Shown: piece after piece, positions 7,376-15,898 of the stretch
Layout: each line of letters begins with the position of its first letter
How positions within the stretch are numbered: position 1 is the stretch's first letter
Made by a program: the position numbers and the translations under genes
The notes under the pieces: model-generated
What the model saw: only the letters and a program-made list of their open reading frames with translations
The model's database searches: none
Told to the model about the DNA's origin: nothing
DNA from: Terriglobia bacterium
GTDB lineage: Bacteria; Acidobacteriota; Terriglobia; Bryobacterales; Bryobacteraceae
Length of the DNA stretch: 47,615 nt
Direction of reading: 5' to 3'
NCBI GenBank assembly: GCA_003175985.1
Contig: PSRJ01000239.1
Location: 1 to 47,615 of the forward strand

Positions 7376-9034
7376 CTAAACGGCTTTAAGAATGGGAGGC
7401 TCCGAGCTATCACCGGAAAGGCAATGGTCACCGGCGCTTTCCCGAGCCTTGATACGCTCGGATATCCGCTTGACGCTGCCGGCTAATTGGCCAGCCGTGT
7501 AGGGCTTTTGCAAAAAACCGGCGAGGTCGGCGCCGCGAAACCGGCTCAACGCATCGGCTTCATCATATCCGCTGGTCAGAATCACTTTCACGTCCGGCCG
7601 GATACGTTGCAAGCGCTGCAGCGTCTGTTCTCCGTTCATGACCGGCATCGTGAGATCGAGCAGAACCAGCGAGATCTCGTTTGCCGCGGCGGCGTACATA
7701 TCGATCGCAATCTGGCCATTCTCCGCCAGAAGCACGCCATATCCCCAGCTTTCCAGCGCGTTCTTCGCGATCCGGCGCACGATCTCCTCATCGTCCACTA
7801 CCAGGATCGTCCCCTTCCCCCGAAGATGTTTGTACGTAACCTCCTTCGCGGGCTCGGCGCGGCGGGCGCTGGTCGCCGGAAAAAGAACGCGAAACTGGCT
7901 GCCCTCTCCGGCTTTGGTCTCTACCTTGAGCGCGCCGTGATGTCCTCGAACGATGCCCAAAACGGCCGCCAGACCCAATCCGCGACCCATAAACTTGGTG
8001 GTGAAGAAGGGGTCGAAGATGTTAGGCAGCGTATTTTCGTCAATGCCGCCACCGGTATCGCGCACTTCCAGATAGACATACTTTCCGGGACCCGCGCTTT
8101 CGGCCGCCAGGGTTCCCCGCAGGTATCCTTCATCGACCTGCGCCACGCCCGTCTCTACCACGACCAGACCATCTTTCTCCGGACCGATCGCCTCGGCGGC
8201 GTTAATGATCAGGTTCATCGCAATCTGTTGCAACTGGGTGGCATCCGCTTCCACCAGCGGCAGTCCTTCGGCCAGGTTCAGTATGACTTGAACATTCTTC
8301 GAAATGGAGGTCTGGATCAGGGCGCTGATCTGACGCACCAGCTCGGAAATGTCAATGTGCTGAATCGCAAAGCGTCCTTTACCGGAGTACGCGAGCAGTT
8401 GGCGCGTGAGATCGGCCGCTCGTTCGCTCGCGTGGATGGCATCCTGCAAATGTCTCCGGTGAGGGTTTCCCTCGGGCTCCTCATCGAGAGCCAGGCTGAT
8501 GTTGCCGATGATCCCGGTCAACAGATTATTGAAATCGTGGGCTATGCCTCCCGCCAGTATGCCCAGGCTTTCCAGTTTTTGCGTTTGCCGCAGCCGCTCT
8601 TCAGTCCGTTGCTGATCTGCCAGGCGATCCCGCAACTCATATTGCCGCTTCCGCTGGCGCAGCGCTGACCCAACCGCACTGGTCAAAGTCCGGATGCGGA
8701 CGGGCCGCTCTAAAAGAGTGATGTTGATGCCGTCATCCAACAGTTTGGAGACTTCCGAATCGGAACCCCGATTGGCGGTCATGAGAATCAGCGGGACGTC
8801 TGACCACGGAGGCTGCTCGCGTAAGACGCCCTGGAGTAGGGTGGCAGCGCCCACGGATAATGCCTCTTGCGTCAGCAGACCGGCCGATGCGCCGTTCGGC
8901 AACTGGCGGGCGAACTGCTCCAGATCGCTGCAAATCCGGGTGGGAAGTTGGACCCGTTGCAGCGCTTCCGATATCAGAATCCCGTCACGGCCGGCCGGCG
9001 CCAGCACAAGAACCGGCTCTTGCAGTTCAGGCAT
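7376..9034 (-). CDS. Hybrid histidine kinase with N-terminal degenerate receiver
   Basis: 552-residue soluble sensor kinase. Residues 1-128 have the fold pattern of a response-regulator receiver but lack the acceptor Asp, and the conserved Lys-Pro is Arg-Pro (LLERPVR), so this is a pseudo-receiver. A short coiled coil (129-155) leads to the dimerisation domain with phospho-His166 in GGIAHDFNNLL. The ATPase domain shows the N box (NLIINAAEA), DTGGGI, and the F/G2 region (FDPFFTTK, GRGLGLA). A C-terminal receiver (about 408-525) has Asp460 and Lys510. The start overlaps the end of the KaiC gene by eight bases and its ribosome site (GAGGAGGAAA) lies inside that gene. No membrane segment is seen, so the signal is probably cytoplasmic, perhaps KaiC itself. 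Confidence 0.93.
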   Translation of the reverse strand: MPELQEPVLVLAPAGRDGILISEALQRVQLPTRICSDLEQFARQLPNGASAGLLTQEALSVGAATLLQGVLREQPPWSDVPLILMTANRGSDSEVSKLLDDGINITLLERPVRIRTLTSAVGSALRQRKRQYELRDRLADQQRTEERLRQTQKLESLGILAGGIAHDFNNLLTGIIGNISLALDEEPEGNPHRRHLQDAIHASERAADLTRQLLAYSGKGRFAIQHIDISELVRQISALIQTSISKNVQVILNLAEGLPLVEADATQLQQIAMNLIINAAEAIGPEKDGLVVVETGVAQVDEGYLRGTLAAESAGPGKYVYLEVRDTGGGIDENTLPNIFDPFFTTKFMGRGLGLAAVLGIVRGHHGALKVETKAGEGSQFRVLFPATSARRAEPAKEVTYKHLRGKGTILVVDDEEIVRRIAKNALESWGYGVLLAENGQIAIDMYAAAANEISLVLLDLTMPVMNGEQTLQRLQRIRPDVKVILTSGYDEADALSRFRGADLAGFLQKPYTAGQLAGSVKRISERIKARESAGDHCLSGDSSEPPILKAV

Positions 9035-10559
9035 TTTCCTCCTCGGCGGCGAGCATCTGTTTGTTGGCTCCGGTGAAAACCGGGACTCCGGTGAGAATGC
9101 CTTGGAACTCGCGCAGCGGACGCCCGATGCGGATGCCTCGCGGCGTGAACTTCATCTCGCGAATCGTGCGTTCATGCCCGCCTTTGCGTTTCTTGATCAC
9201 GGAAAGGGCCTGCTTGACCTCCCCGCCCGCTTCGAAATACCGAAGCACGATTACCGTATCCGCCACGTATGTAATATCCACAGGCGTCTGCATGGACTGG
9301 CCGAGCAGGCCGTACTGAGCGACGATTAATATCGTCAACACTCCCTGCTTCCCCAGATAAGTCAACAGCTCATGCATGTGCATCAGCAGGTAGCGCTCGC
9401 TGGGCATTGCATTGAGGTATCCGTTTAAGCTGTCAATGACAACAACGGAGGTATTGTTTTTGGCAACCGCCTCCCGCACCTGTTGCGAGAACTCTCCCGG
9501 GGACATTTCCGCGGGATCGATTTGCTGGATAAGCAGGCGCTCGGCTCCCGGATTACGCTCCAGATCCATGCCGAAACCCCGCGCGCGGTCCATGAAAGTC
9601 TCCCGGTTTTCTTCGAAAAGGTAACAGGCGGCCTTTTCCCCCTGCTGGGCGGCCCGGAAAGCATATAGAGTGGCCAAGGTAGATTTGCCGCAACCCGCGG
9701 GCCCGATCACAACCGTGCTGGTAGCACGGTCCAAGCCTCCGTCGAGCAACTGATCGAGCTCGCTGACGCCGCTGGAAAACTTTTCACGGCTGGACGTGAT
9801 CCGCTCGGTGGAGTAGCTCAGCCGGGGGTACACCTGCACCCCGCCGGTGACAATGCTGAAGTCGTGATAACCATCGTAGAATTTGACTCCCCGCATCTTG
9901 AGAACGCTCAAACGGCGCCGCGCCGCGCCATACTCTGCCGATACCCTTTCCAGGAGGAGAACGCCGTGGACGATGCTGCGGACCTGTGGCTCCGGCGTCT
10001 CGTACCCGACATCGTCCAGCAGTATGGTGGTGCACTGCCGGGTCGCAAGAAATTGCTTCATGCCCAGCATTTCGCGGCGAAACCGCAGTGGATCTTCCGC
10101 CAGCAGGCGCAGCTCCGACAGGGAATCGAATACGACACGGGCCGGCTTGACCTCTTCGATGCGGCGCCTGATCTGGCTGGTGGTATAGCTCAGTTCCACT
10201 TCGCCGGGATGAAACACCGTATATTGCGTCTCGGGCTTAAACTGATCTTCGAGTTTCTCGAGTTCATAAAAGGCGATTCCATCCAGCGACCAGCCGTGAG
10301 ACCTCGCGACCAGTTCCATTTCCTCGCGATTCTCCGATAGAGAAATACATAGTCCCGCTTCACCGCAATTGCGGCCTTCGAGGAGGAATTGCAACCCCAG
10401 CGTCGTTTTTCCACTGCCGGGATGCCCCTCAATCAAGTAGACCCGATTGCGCGGAATTCCCGCTCCCAGAATGTAGTCGAGGCCATCGATCCCGGTACTG
10501 GCACGGTCGGGAGCCAGCCAGGACACCGAGTCAAAAGCTTTTGTCGCACTGCCAGACAT
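9027..10559 (-). CDS. Double-domain KaiC-family ATPase
   Basis: 510-residue RecA-fold ATPase with two KaiC domains. The start is the ATG at 10559, which follows AAGGAG; an upstream in-frame start adds eight residues without a better site. CI: Walker A GHPGSGKT (45-52), Walker B ending Asp145. CII: Walker A GPAGCGKS (286-293), catalytic Glu316-Glu317, Walker B Asp376. At the place of the cyanobacterial Ser431/Thr432 autophosphorylation pair the sequence has Thr430-Tyr431. No kaiA or kaiB is in view. Non-cyanobacterial KaiC proteins act in signalling and timing, and here the gene overlaps a hybrid histidine kinase by eight bases, so the pair probably forms one signalling system. Confidence 0.92.
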   Translation of the reverse strand: MSGSATKAFDSVSWLAPDRASTGIDGLDYILGAGIPRNRVYLIEGHPGSGKTTLGLQFLLEGRNCGEAGLCISLSENREEMELVARSHGWSLDGIAFYELEKLEDQFKPETQYTVFHPGEVELSYTTSQIRRRIEEVKPARVVFDSLSELRLLAEDPLRFRREMLGMKQFLATRQCTTILLDDVGYETPEPQVRSIVHGVLLLERVSAEYGAARRRLSVLKMRGVKFYDGYHDFSIVTGGVQVYPRLSYSTERITSSREKFSSGVSELDQLLDGGLDRATSTVVIGPAGCGKSTLATLYAFRAAQQGEKAACYLFEENRETFMDRARGFGMDLERNPGAERLLIQQIDPAEMSPGEFSQQVREAVAKNNTSVVVIDSLNGYLNAMPSERYLLMHMHELLTYLGKQGVLTILIVAQYGLLGQSMQTPVDITYVADTVIVLRYFEAGGEVKQALSVIKKRKGGHERTIREMKFTPRGIRIGRPLREFQGILTGVPVFTGANKQMLAAEEENA

Positions 10560-10762
10560 TCGTATTCTCTCCTTCGGCCGCACACAAATGACGCACGATT
10601 CCGTGGGCCGTGAAAAACTACTACGAACGAATTACCTCAAGCGGGCCGTCTGGCGTTCCGGAAAGCTCCGGCGGGCCGCAAACTTGCCCCGGCCAGACGG
10701 AATACAATCATGCAAATCTCGTGCCATTCCCGAGACAATCGGCAGGCGCGCTGCCGCGAGAT

Positions 10763-11200
10763 CTATATGATTTCTTCCAGTTTGCGGCGTAATTCCGCGG
10801 AATAGCGTGGATTTTCTCCGCCGGTCGATACCGCGATCTGTACGTGTTCGCGCCGCACGCGCGCGGGAACTACGAAATCGCATTCTTCGGCGGCATCGGC
10901 GATGTTGGCAAAAATGCCCTTGCTCTTGGCGAGAATGCCGATGCGATGGTTGGTCTGGCGGTCGTCCGTGGCCGCAAACACCAGCACCGCCCCTTCCAGG
11001 TCAGCAGCCCGGAAACGGCGGGTTACCCGGCGTACCGGCAACTGCTCAAAATCGCGCCGCCACTCCGGGGCAATCACGGTCACGCGCGCGCCCGCATCCA
11101 ACAAGTCGCGCGTTTTCCGCAGCGCCACCTTCCCCGCTCCGACTACCACTACAGGCCGGTCTCTCAGGTTGAGAAAGATCGGATAGTGCTTCAAGTCCAA
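10763..11200 (-). CDS. Precorrin-2 dehydrogenase (siroheme synthase N-terminal domain)
   Basis: 145-residue NAD-dependent dehydrogenase oxidising precorrin-2 to sirohydrochlorin for siroheme. The Rossmann fold is clear: FLNLRDRPVVVVGAG, then KVALRKTRDLL, VTVIAP, and a conserved Asp near AATDD. The STGGENPRYSAELRRKLEE segment equals the family's STGGKSPALARR region. Family members are usually near 200 residues with a C-terminal helical dimerisation/chelatase part. This one stops soon after that motif, so ferrochelatase activity may be missing or supplied elsewhere. The start is TTG with no clear ribosome site, 36 bases from the divergent der gene. It is not tightly linked to the KaiC gene, which begins about 200 bases further on with nothing recognisable between. 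Confidence 0.82.
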   Translation of the reverse strand: MDLKHYPIFLNLRDRPVVVVGAGKVALRKTRDLLDAGARVTVIAPEWRRDFEQLPVRRVTRRFRAADLEGAVLVFAATDDRQTNHRIGILAKSKGIFANIADAAEECDFVVPARVRREHVQIAVSTGGENPRYSAELRRKLEEII

Positions 11201-11236
11201 AATGTATCATGGCAGGCCGCGTTATTATGGATATGC

Positions 11237-12538
11237 ATGTCGCGTCCCACACCCAGTGTGGTCATCGTGGGGCGGCCCAACGTAGGAAAGTCTACTCTCT
11301 TCAACCGGATCACTGGCCAGCGGCGCGCCATAGTCGGCGACGAGCCGGGCATCACCCGCGACCGCATCCACGGATTCGCCGAATACGCCGGCCGCCGTTT
11401 TGAGTTGATCGACACCGGGGGCATCGTCATTCACGATCAGGAGTACCTGCCCAGCCAGGTATTGCGCCAGGCTCGAGTCGCGCTGGATAATGCCGCGCAC
11501 ATCATTTTTCTGGTGGATGGCCGCAGCGAGATCACCGGTTCCGACCGCGATCTGGCGCAGATGCTGCAACGCCTGGGGAAGCCGGTGACTCTGGCGGTGA
11601 ACAAGATCGATTCCGCCTCCCGCGAGTCATTGGCACACGAATTCTATGCATTGGGAATCCCGAGCATCTATCCGGTTTCCGCCGAGCACGGCGCCGGCGT
11701 GGACGCGCTGCTCGATCGCGTAACGGCAGACCTCTCCGCCCCCGTCGCCGAGGACGCCATCGCGGCACCTCATATTAAGGTGGCGATCATTGGGCGTCCA
11801 AACGTTGGAAAATCGACGCTCTTGAACGCCTTGGCAGGCGAGGAGCGCGCCATAGTCTCACCCGTCGCCGGAACTACGCGCGACGCCGTAGATGAGAGGA
11901 TCACACACGACGGCACCGATTTCGTATTCGTCGATACCGCCGGGATCCGCCGCAAGGGCAAGACGACCAAGATGGCCGAAAAGCTGAGCGTGGTAATGGC
12001 GCGGCGCCACCTGCGTCTGGCGGACGTCGCACTGCTCGTGGTCGATGCCTCCGAAGGAGTGGTTGGCCTGGACGCCACGATTGCCGGCTATGCCCACGAA
12101 GGCGGCCGCGCGGTTATTGTCTGCGTAAATAAATGGGACCAGCACAAAGAGCGTAAGAAACAGGAATTCGAGCGCGACCTTCGCGACCAGTTTAAGTTCC
12201 TGGAATACGCTCCGGTCGCCTTCCTGTCCGCCAAGACCGGGGTAGGCGTGGAGCGTCTGTTTTCCATGATCCGGGACGTTTACGAATCCGCCACGCGGCG
12301 CATCCCGACAGGGGAGTTGAATCGTTTCCTGGAGCAACTGCGGTTTGAAGAACGCAAGATCTTCTATATCACCCAAGCTTCTGTCCGTCCCCCCACGTTT
12401 GTGCTCTTCACCGATCGGGGCGGCCCGCTACATTTCTCGCATGAGCGCTATCTGATCAACCAGATCCGGCGCCGTTTCGGATTTCGGGGAACGCCTGTAG
12501 TGCTCAAGACGCGGGCCAAAACGCGTCCGGGCGGCTGA
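11237..12538 (+). CDS. der: Ribosome-associated GTPase Der (EngA)
   Basis: 433-residue essential GTPase needed for 50S ribosome assembly. Two tandem GTPase domains are plain: each has GRPNVGKST and its own DTxG switch (DTGGI and DTAGI) and NKxD motif (NKID, NKWD). The C-terminal KH-like domain has the conserved tail (YLINQIRRRFGFRGTPV). The ATG at 11237 gives the usual family N-terminus (SVVIVGRPNVGKS). The frame is open upstream, but that part overlaps the divergent precorrin-2 dehydrogenase and is not conserved in character. It is probably a single-gene transcript sharing a 36-base divergent promoter region. Confidence 0.96.
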   Translation: MSRPTPSVVIVGRPNVGKSTLFNRITGQRRAIVGDEPGITRDRIHGFAEYAGRRFELIDTGGIVIHDQEYLPSQVLRQARVALDNAAHIIFLVDGRSEITGSDRDLAQMLQRLGKPVTLAVNKIDSASRESLAHEFYALGIPSIYPVSAEHGAGVDALLDRVTADLSAPVAEDAIAAPHIKVAIIGRPNVGKSTLLNALAGEERAIVSPVAGTTRDAVDERITHDGTDFVFVDTAGIRRKGKTTKMAEKLSVVMARRHLRLADVALLVVDASEGVVGLDATIAGYAHEGGRAVIVCVNKWDQHKERKKQEFERDLRDQFKFLEYAPVAFLSAKTGVGVERLFSMIRDVYESATRRIPTGELNRFLEQLRFEERKIFYITQASVRPPTFVLFTDRGGPLHFSHERYLINQIRRRFGFRGTPVVLKTRAKTRPGG

Positions 12539-12590
12539 TGCGGCAAAACCGCCGTCCGGACCCCTGCCAAATCCTGCCATAAAGTCCCGC

Positions 12591-12625
12591 TCGACACCGC
12601 CGTTGGAAAGACATATAATCTTTCC
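12591..12625 (+). promoter_or_regulatory. Sigma-70-like promoter with palindromic operator over the -10 box
   Basis: A -35 box TCGACA (12591-12596) and a perfect -10 box TATAAT (12614-12619) are separated by exactly 17 bases. A perfect 7-base inverted repeat, GGAAAGA (12605-12611) and TCTTTCC (12619-12625) with a 7-base centre, wraps the -10 box. This is a textbook position for a repressor operator. It lies about 85 bases upstream of the molybdenum hydroxylase operon start at 12711. The promoter is the best one seen by eye in the window; operator function is inference. Confidence 0.65.
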
Positions 12626-12710
12626 GAATTCCGCCAGTCCGTGGGTTCTCGCGCTACTGTGCGGTTTGGTACGCGCGCGAAGGAATTGAAGTAGCGAGAT
12701 GAGGTGATCT

Positions 12711-13337
12711 ATGGCAGACAACGATTTTCCGGAAGGCACGCCGAAAGGGTGGAGCCGGCGCGATGTGATCAAGGGCGTCATCGCCGCCGGCGCTGTCTCC
12801 TCGGCCGGTTATCTGTTCCGAAGCTCGGTGGTACGCGCTGACGTTTCCGCTCCCGGTTCCGTCGAGCGCCTGATTACCCTGAACGTCAACGGCCAGCAGC
12901 GCCGCGTCGACGTAATGAAGCAGGAGACTCTCGCCACCACGCTCCGTTATAAGCTGGGCCTCACGGGCACCAAGCTGGGTTGCGACCGTTCCGAGTGCGG
13001 CGCTTGCACGGTGTTGATCGACGACGTTCCGCATTACTCGTGTTCGATGCTCACTCATACGGCGCGCGGCAAGAAGATCGTTACCATCGAAGGACTCGCC
13101 AGCGCGGAGGGCAAGCTGCACCCGGTGCAACAAGGCGTGGTCGAAGAACAGGGCTTCCAATGCGCGTTCTGCATGTCGGGCTTCATCATGGCCACGGTGG
13201 GATTCCTGAAGGTGAATCCCAATCCGACGCGCACGGAACTGGCTCACGGTATCTCCGGCAACCTCTGCCGGTGCCAGGACTATGACAAGATCCTCACCGC
13301 GATGATGCGCGGCGCGGAACTTTCCAGGAGGGCGTAA
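12711..13337 (+). CDS. Tat-exported 2Fe-2S subunit of molybdenum hydroxylase
   Basis: 208-residue small subunit of a xanthine-dehydrogenase-family enzyme. A twin-arginine signal (SRRDVIKG, Arg16-Arg17, hydrophobic core to about residue 43) predicts folded export. The plant-type 2Fe-2S site has Cys91, Cys96, Cys99 and Cys111; the C-terminal helical 2Fe-2S site has Cys151, Cys154, Cys186 and Cys188 (CRCQ). The two clusters carry electrons from molybdenum to FAD. The large subunit has no signal and would be co-exported with this one, as in E. coli PaoABC. The ribosome site GAGGTG precedes the ATG. It is the first gene of the operon, three bases before the Moco subunit. The substrate cannot be told from this subunit. 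Confidence 0.93.
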   Translation: MADNDFPEGTPKGWSRRDVIKGVIAAGAVSSAGYLFRSSVVRADVSAPGSVERLITLNVNGQQRRVDVMKQETLATTLRYKLGLTGTKLGCDRSECGACTVLIDDVPHYSCSMLTHTARGKKIVTIEGLASAEGKLHPVQQGVVEEQGFQCAFCMSGFIMATVGFLKVNPNPTRTELAHGISGNLCRCQDYDKILTAMMRGAELSRRA

Positions 13338-13340
13338 TCC

Positions 13341-15878
13341 ATGGCCGCCAAAATCGATAACCAGCTTCCCAAGCATCCGCCATACAAACTGATCGGCAAA
13401 AACTACACCACACCCGATCTGATCGCCAAGGTGACGGGCCGCGCCAAGTACGCGGAAGACTACCGCGCCGACGGCATGCTGTTCGCCAAACTGCTTCTCA
13501 GCCCGGTGCCGCACGGACACGTGCGCAACATCGACGCCAGCGAGGCTCTGAAAATGCCGGGGGTGAAGGCCATCCTGACCGTCGACGACATGCCCAAACC
13601 GGCCGACGCGATGACGGATCTGGGGCAGCGTATTCCCGCCAACCCGCTGGGCGAGCGGGGGCTGACGAACGATCCGGTTTATCAGGGCGAGCCGATTCTG
13701 GCGGTCTGCGCGGTGGACGAATTGACGGCCGTCGAAGCGATCGAAAAGATCAAGCTCGATATCGAGCGGCTGCCGCACGCGGTTGATCCTCTAGTAAGTC
13801 TGCGCCCCGGCGGGCCCAACGCCCGTGTGGAGGGCAATGTCTGGATGCGGCCGACGGCGGCTCCCGGACAGCCCGCTCCACCTCCCAAGGTGGCCGAAGT
13901 CAAATGGACCGACGCGGATTTCGCCGAATACAAAGACGGCAAGCTGCCTATGGGAAAGGCGACCGATCCCGAGTGGTCCTACGGAGACGTGGAAGCCGGT
14001 CTCAAGAATGCCGCGCTCGTTCTGGACGAAACGTTCGTGACTCCCAACACCAGCCACCAGACGCTGGAAACCCGCACAGCGATGGCGTACTGGCAAAACG
14101 GCAAGGTCTACGTACACTGCTCCACGCAGAGCACGGCCCAGACCGCGCCGGCGATTGCCCGCTGGCTGGGCCTGGTAGATGACAAGGGCCAGCCCGATAT
14201 CAGCAAGGTGGTAGTCATCAGCGAATACACGGGCGGGGGCTTCGGCAGCAAGATCACCAGTTCCATCGCGGCGATCATCCCATGCATCCTTTCCAAGAAG
14301 GTCGGCGCGCCGGTGATGATGCGCATCAGCCGCGAGGAAGAGCACTTCATAGGCCGGGCTCGTCCCAGCCTGCACGGGCGGCTGAAGGTCGGCTTTACCA
14401 AGGAAGGTAGAATCACCGCGGTCGACATGTTCGTAGTAATGGATAACGGACCGTACGACCCGCAGGGCGATGCCAATCAGTCAGGCCGCATGCTCTCGTT
14501 GATGTACCAGCCTCCCGCCATGCGCTGGCGCGGCATTACGGTGCTGACCAACACGCCGCCGCGGCTTTCGCAAAGCCAGCCTGGCGGTTTTCAAGGTATT
14601 GCTCTGATGGAACCGATTCTCGCCAAAGCTTCCCGCAAGCTGGGCGTGGACCAGGTAGCCATCCACCGCGTCAACGCGCCCGTGGGGAAGGCTCCGATCG
14701 GACCTCCGGGACCAAACGGAAAGCGGCTCTACGTAACCAGTGCGTATGTCCAGGAAGCGCTGGACCGCGGGATCGAGCAGTTCCAGTGGGAAAAGCGCAA
14801 AGCGATGCCCAAGAAGAGCGGCTCGAAAGCGCGCGGAATCGGCGTGGCGACGAGCTGCTTCGTCGGCGGCTCCATTGGTTTTGACGGCCTGTGTGTGATC
14901 AAGCCGGATGGCAAGGTCTACATCCAGTCTGGAATCGGAAATCTGGGCACGGCCTCTGTCAGCGACTGCCATCGCGTGACCGCCGAAATGCTGGGGGTGC
15001 CGTGGGAGAAATGCGAGATCACCTGGGGCAGCACAGCGAAAAACCTGCCGTGGAGTTGTCCCTCGGGCGGCAGCCAGACTACTCACGCCCACACCCGTGC
15101 GGCTTACGCAGTCGCTCTGGATGCCAAAGACAAGCTGACTCAAATTGCCGCCAAGGATCTGGGGGGCAAGCCGGAAGACTACGAGGTAGCCAACGAGCGC
15201 GTGTTCCACAAGGGCGGCGGCCGCGGTATGACCCTCGCTCAGGCCGCCAAGCGGGCCGTTGAACTGGGCGGCATTTACGACGGCCACGAACTGCCGAAGG
15301 GCATCAACAAAATGACAGTGGCGTCGGCACAGGCGCTGGCGGGCCAGGGCCTGGTAGCCGTGGCGCGCGATACCATGCCGCGCGACGGCCAGACGCATTC
15401 GTATGTGGCCGGCTTCGCGGAAGTGGAAGTCGATCTGGAAACCGGCAAGTACCGGATCCTCGATTTCCTGGCCGTCGCCGACGTGGGCACCATCATTCAC
15501 CCGCGTGCGCTGGGCGGGCAGGTTCTCGGCCGGTCGATGCTGGGAATCGGTCACGCCATCGGGCAGAAGTGGGTCTACGACCAGCACTACGGGCTGCCCT
15601 TGGCCAAACGCTTCCATCACAACAAACCGCCTACGATTTTGGATGCTCCCGAAAAAATGGAATGGGCGGCGCTCGATATTCCCGATCCGGAAACGCCCAT
15701 CGGCGCGCGCGGCATCGGCGAGCCGCCGGTTGGCGCCGGCTGCATGGCTATCGTGAATGCTCTTTCGGACGCGCTCGGAGATGAAATCTTCCGCCGCGCG
15801 CCCGTGACCGCGGACGTCATTCTCGCTTCTCTCGAAGCGGGCAAACCGGCCACCGAGGGCCTGACGGCCCACATCTAG
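13341..15878 (+). CDS. Molybdopterin-binding catalytic subunit, xanthine dehydrogenase family
   Basis: 845-residue catalytic subunit binding the molybdenum cofactor and hydroxylating an aldehyde, N-heterocycle or aromatic thioester. The N-terminal aldehyde-oxidase a/b hammerhead domain begins near residue 25 (LIAKVTGRAKYAEDY). Moco-binding stretches include YTGGGFGSK and the SQPGGFQG loop (the family usually has RGPG here). The catalytic Glu is in GARGIGEPPVGAG near residue 792. The length is about 80-100 residues above that of typical CoxL/XdhB subunits, with an insert around 160-215. The ATG at 13341 follows AGGAGGG. The gene order small-Moco-FAD differs from paoABC (small-FAD-Moco). Substrate assignment is not possible from sequence alone. 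Confidence 0.92.
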   Translation: MAAKIDNQLPKHPPYKLIGKNYTTPDLIAKVTGRAKYAEDYRADGMLFAKLLLSPVPHGHVRNIDASEALKMPGVKAILTVDDMPKPADAMTDLGQRIPANPLGERGLTNDPVYQGEPILAVCAVDELTAVEAIEKIKLDIERLPHAVDPLVSLRPGGPNARVEGNVWMRPTAAPGQPAPPPKVAEVKWTDADFAEYKDGKLPMGKATDPEWSYGDVEAGLKNAALVLDETFVTPNTSHQTLETRTAMAYWQNGKVYVHCSTQSTAQTAPAIARWLGLVDDKGQPDISKVVVISEYTGGGFGSKITSSIAAIIPCILSKKVGAPVMMRISREEEHFIGRARPSLHGRLKVGFTKEGRITAVDMFVVMDNGPYDPQGDANQSGRMLSLMYQPPAMRWRGITVLTNTPPRLSQSQPGGFQGIALMEPILAKASRKLGVDQVAIHRVNAPVGKAPIGPPGPNGKRLYVTSAYVQEALDRGIEQFQWEKRKAMPKKSGSKARGIGVATSCFVGGSIGFDGLCVIKPDGKVYIQSGIGNLGTASVSDCHRVTAEMLGVPWEKCEITWGSTAKNLPWSCPSGGSQTTHAHTRAAYAVALDAKDKLTQIAAKDLGGKPEDYEVANERVFHKGGGRGMTLAQAAKRAVELGGIYDGHELPKGINKMTVASAQALAGQGLVAVARDTMPRDGQTHSYVAGFAEVEVDLETGKYRILDFLAVADVGTIIHPRALGGQVLGRSMLGIGHAIGQKWVYDQHYGLPLAKRFHHNKPPTILDAPEKMEWAALDIPDPETPIGARGIGEPPVGAGCMAIVNALSDALGDEIFRRAPVTADVILASLEAGKPATEGLTAHI

Positions 15879-15898
15879 GCAGAAAGGAGAAACGGGAT

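Noticed and set aside
14481-15872. 463-codon frame antisense to the Moco subunit
   Set aside because: Arg/His/Ala-rich composition, no motif, and full overlap with a clear catalytic subunit; a shadow frame.
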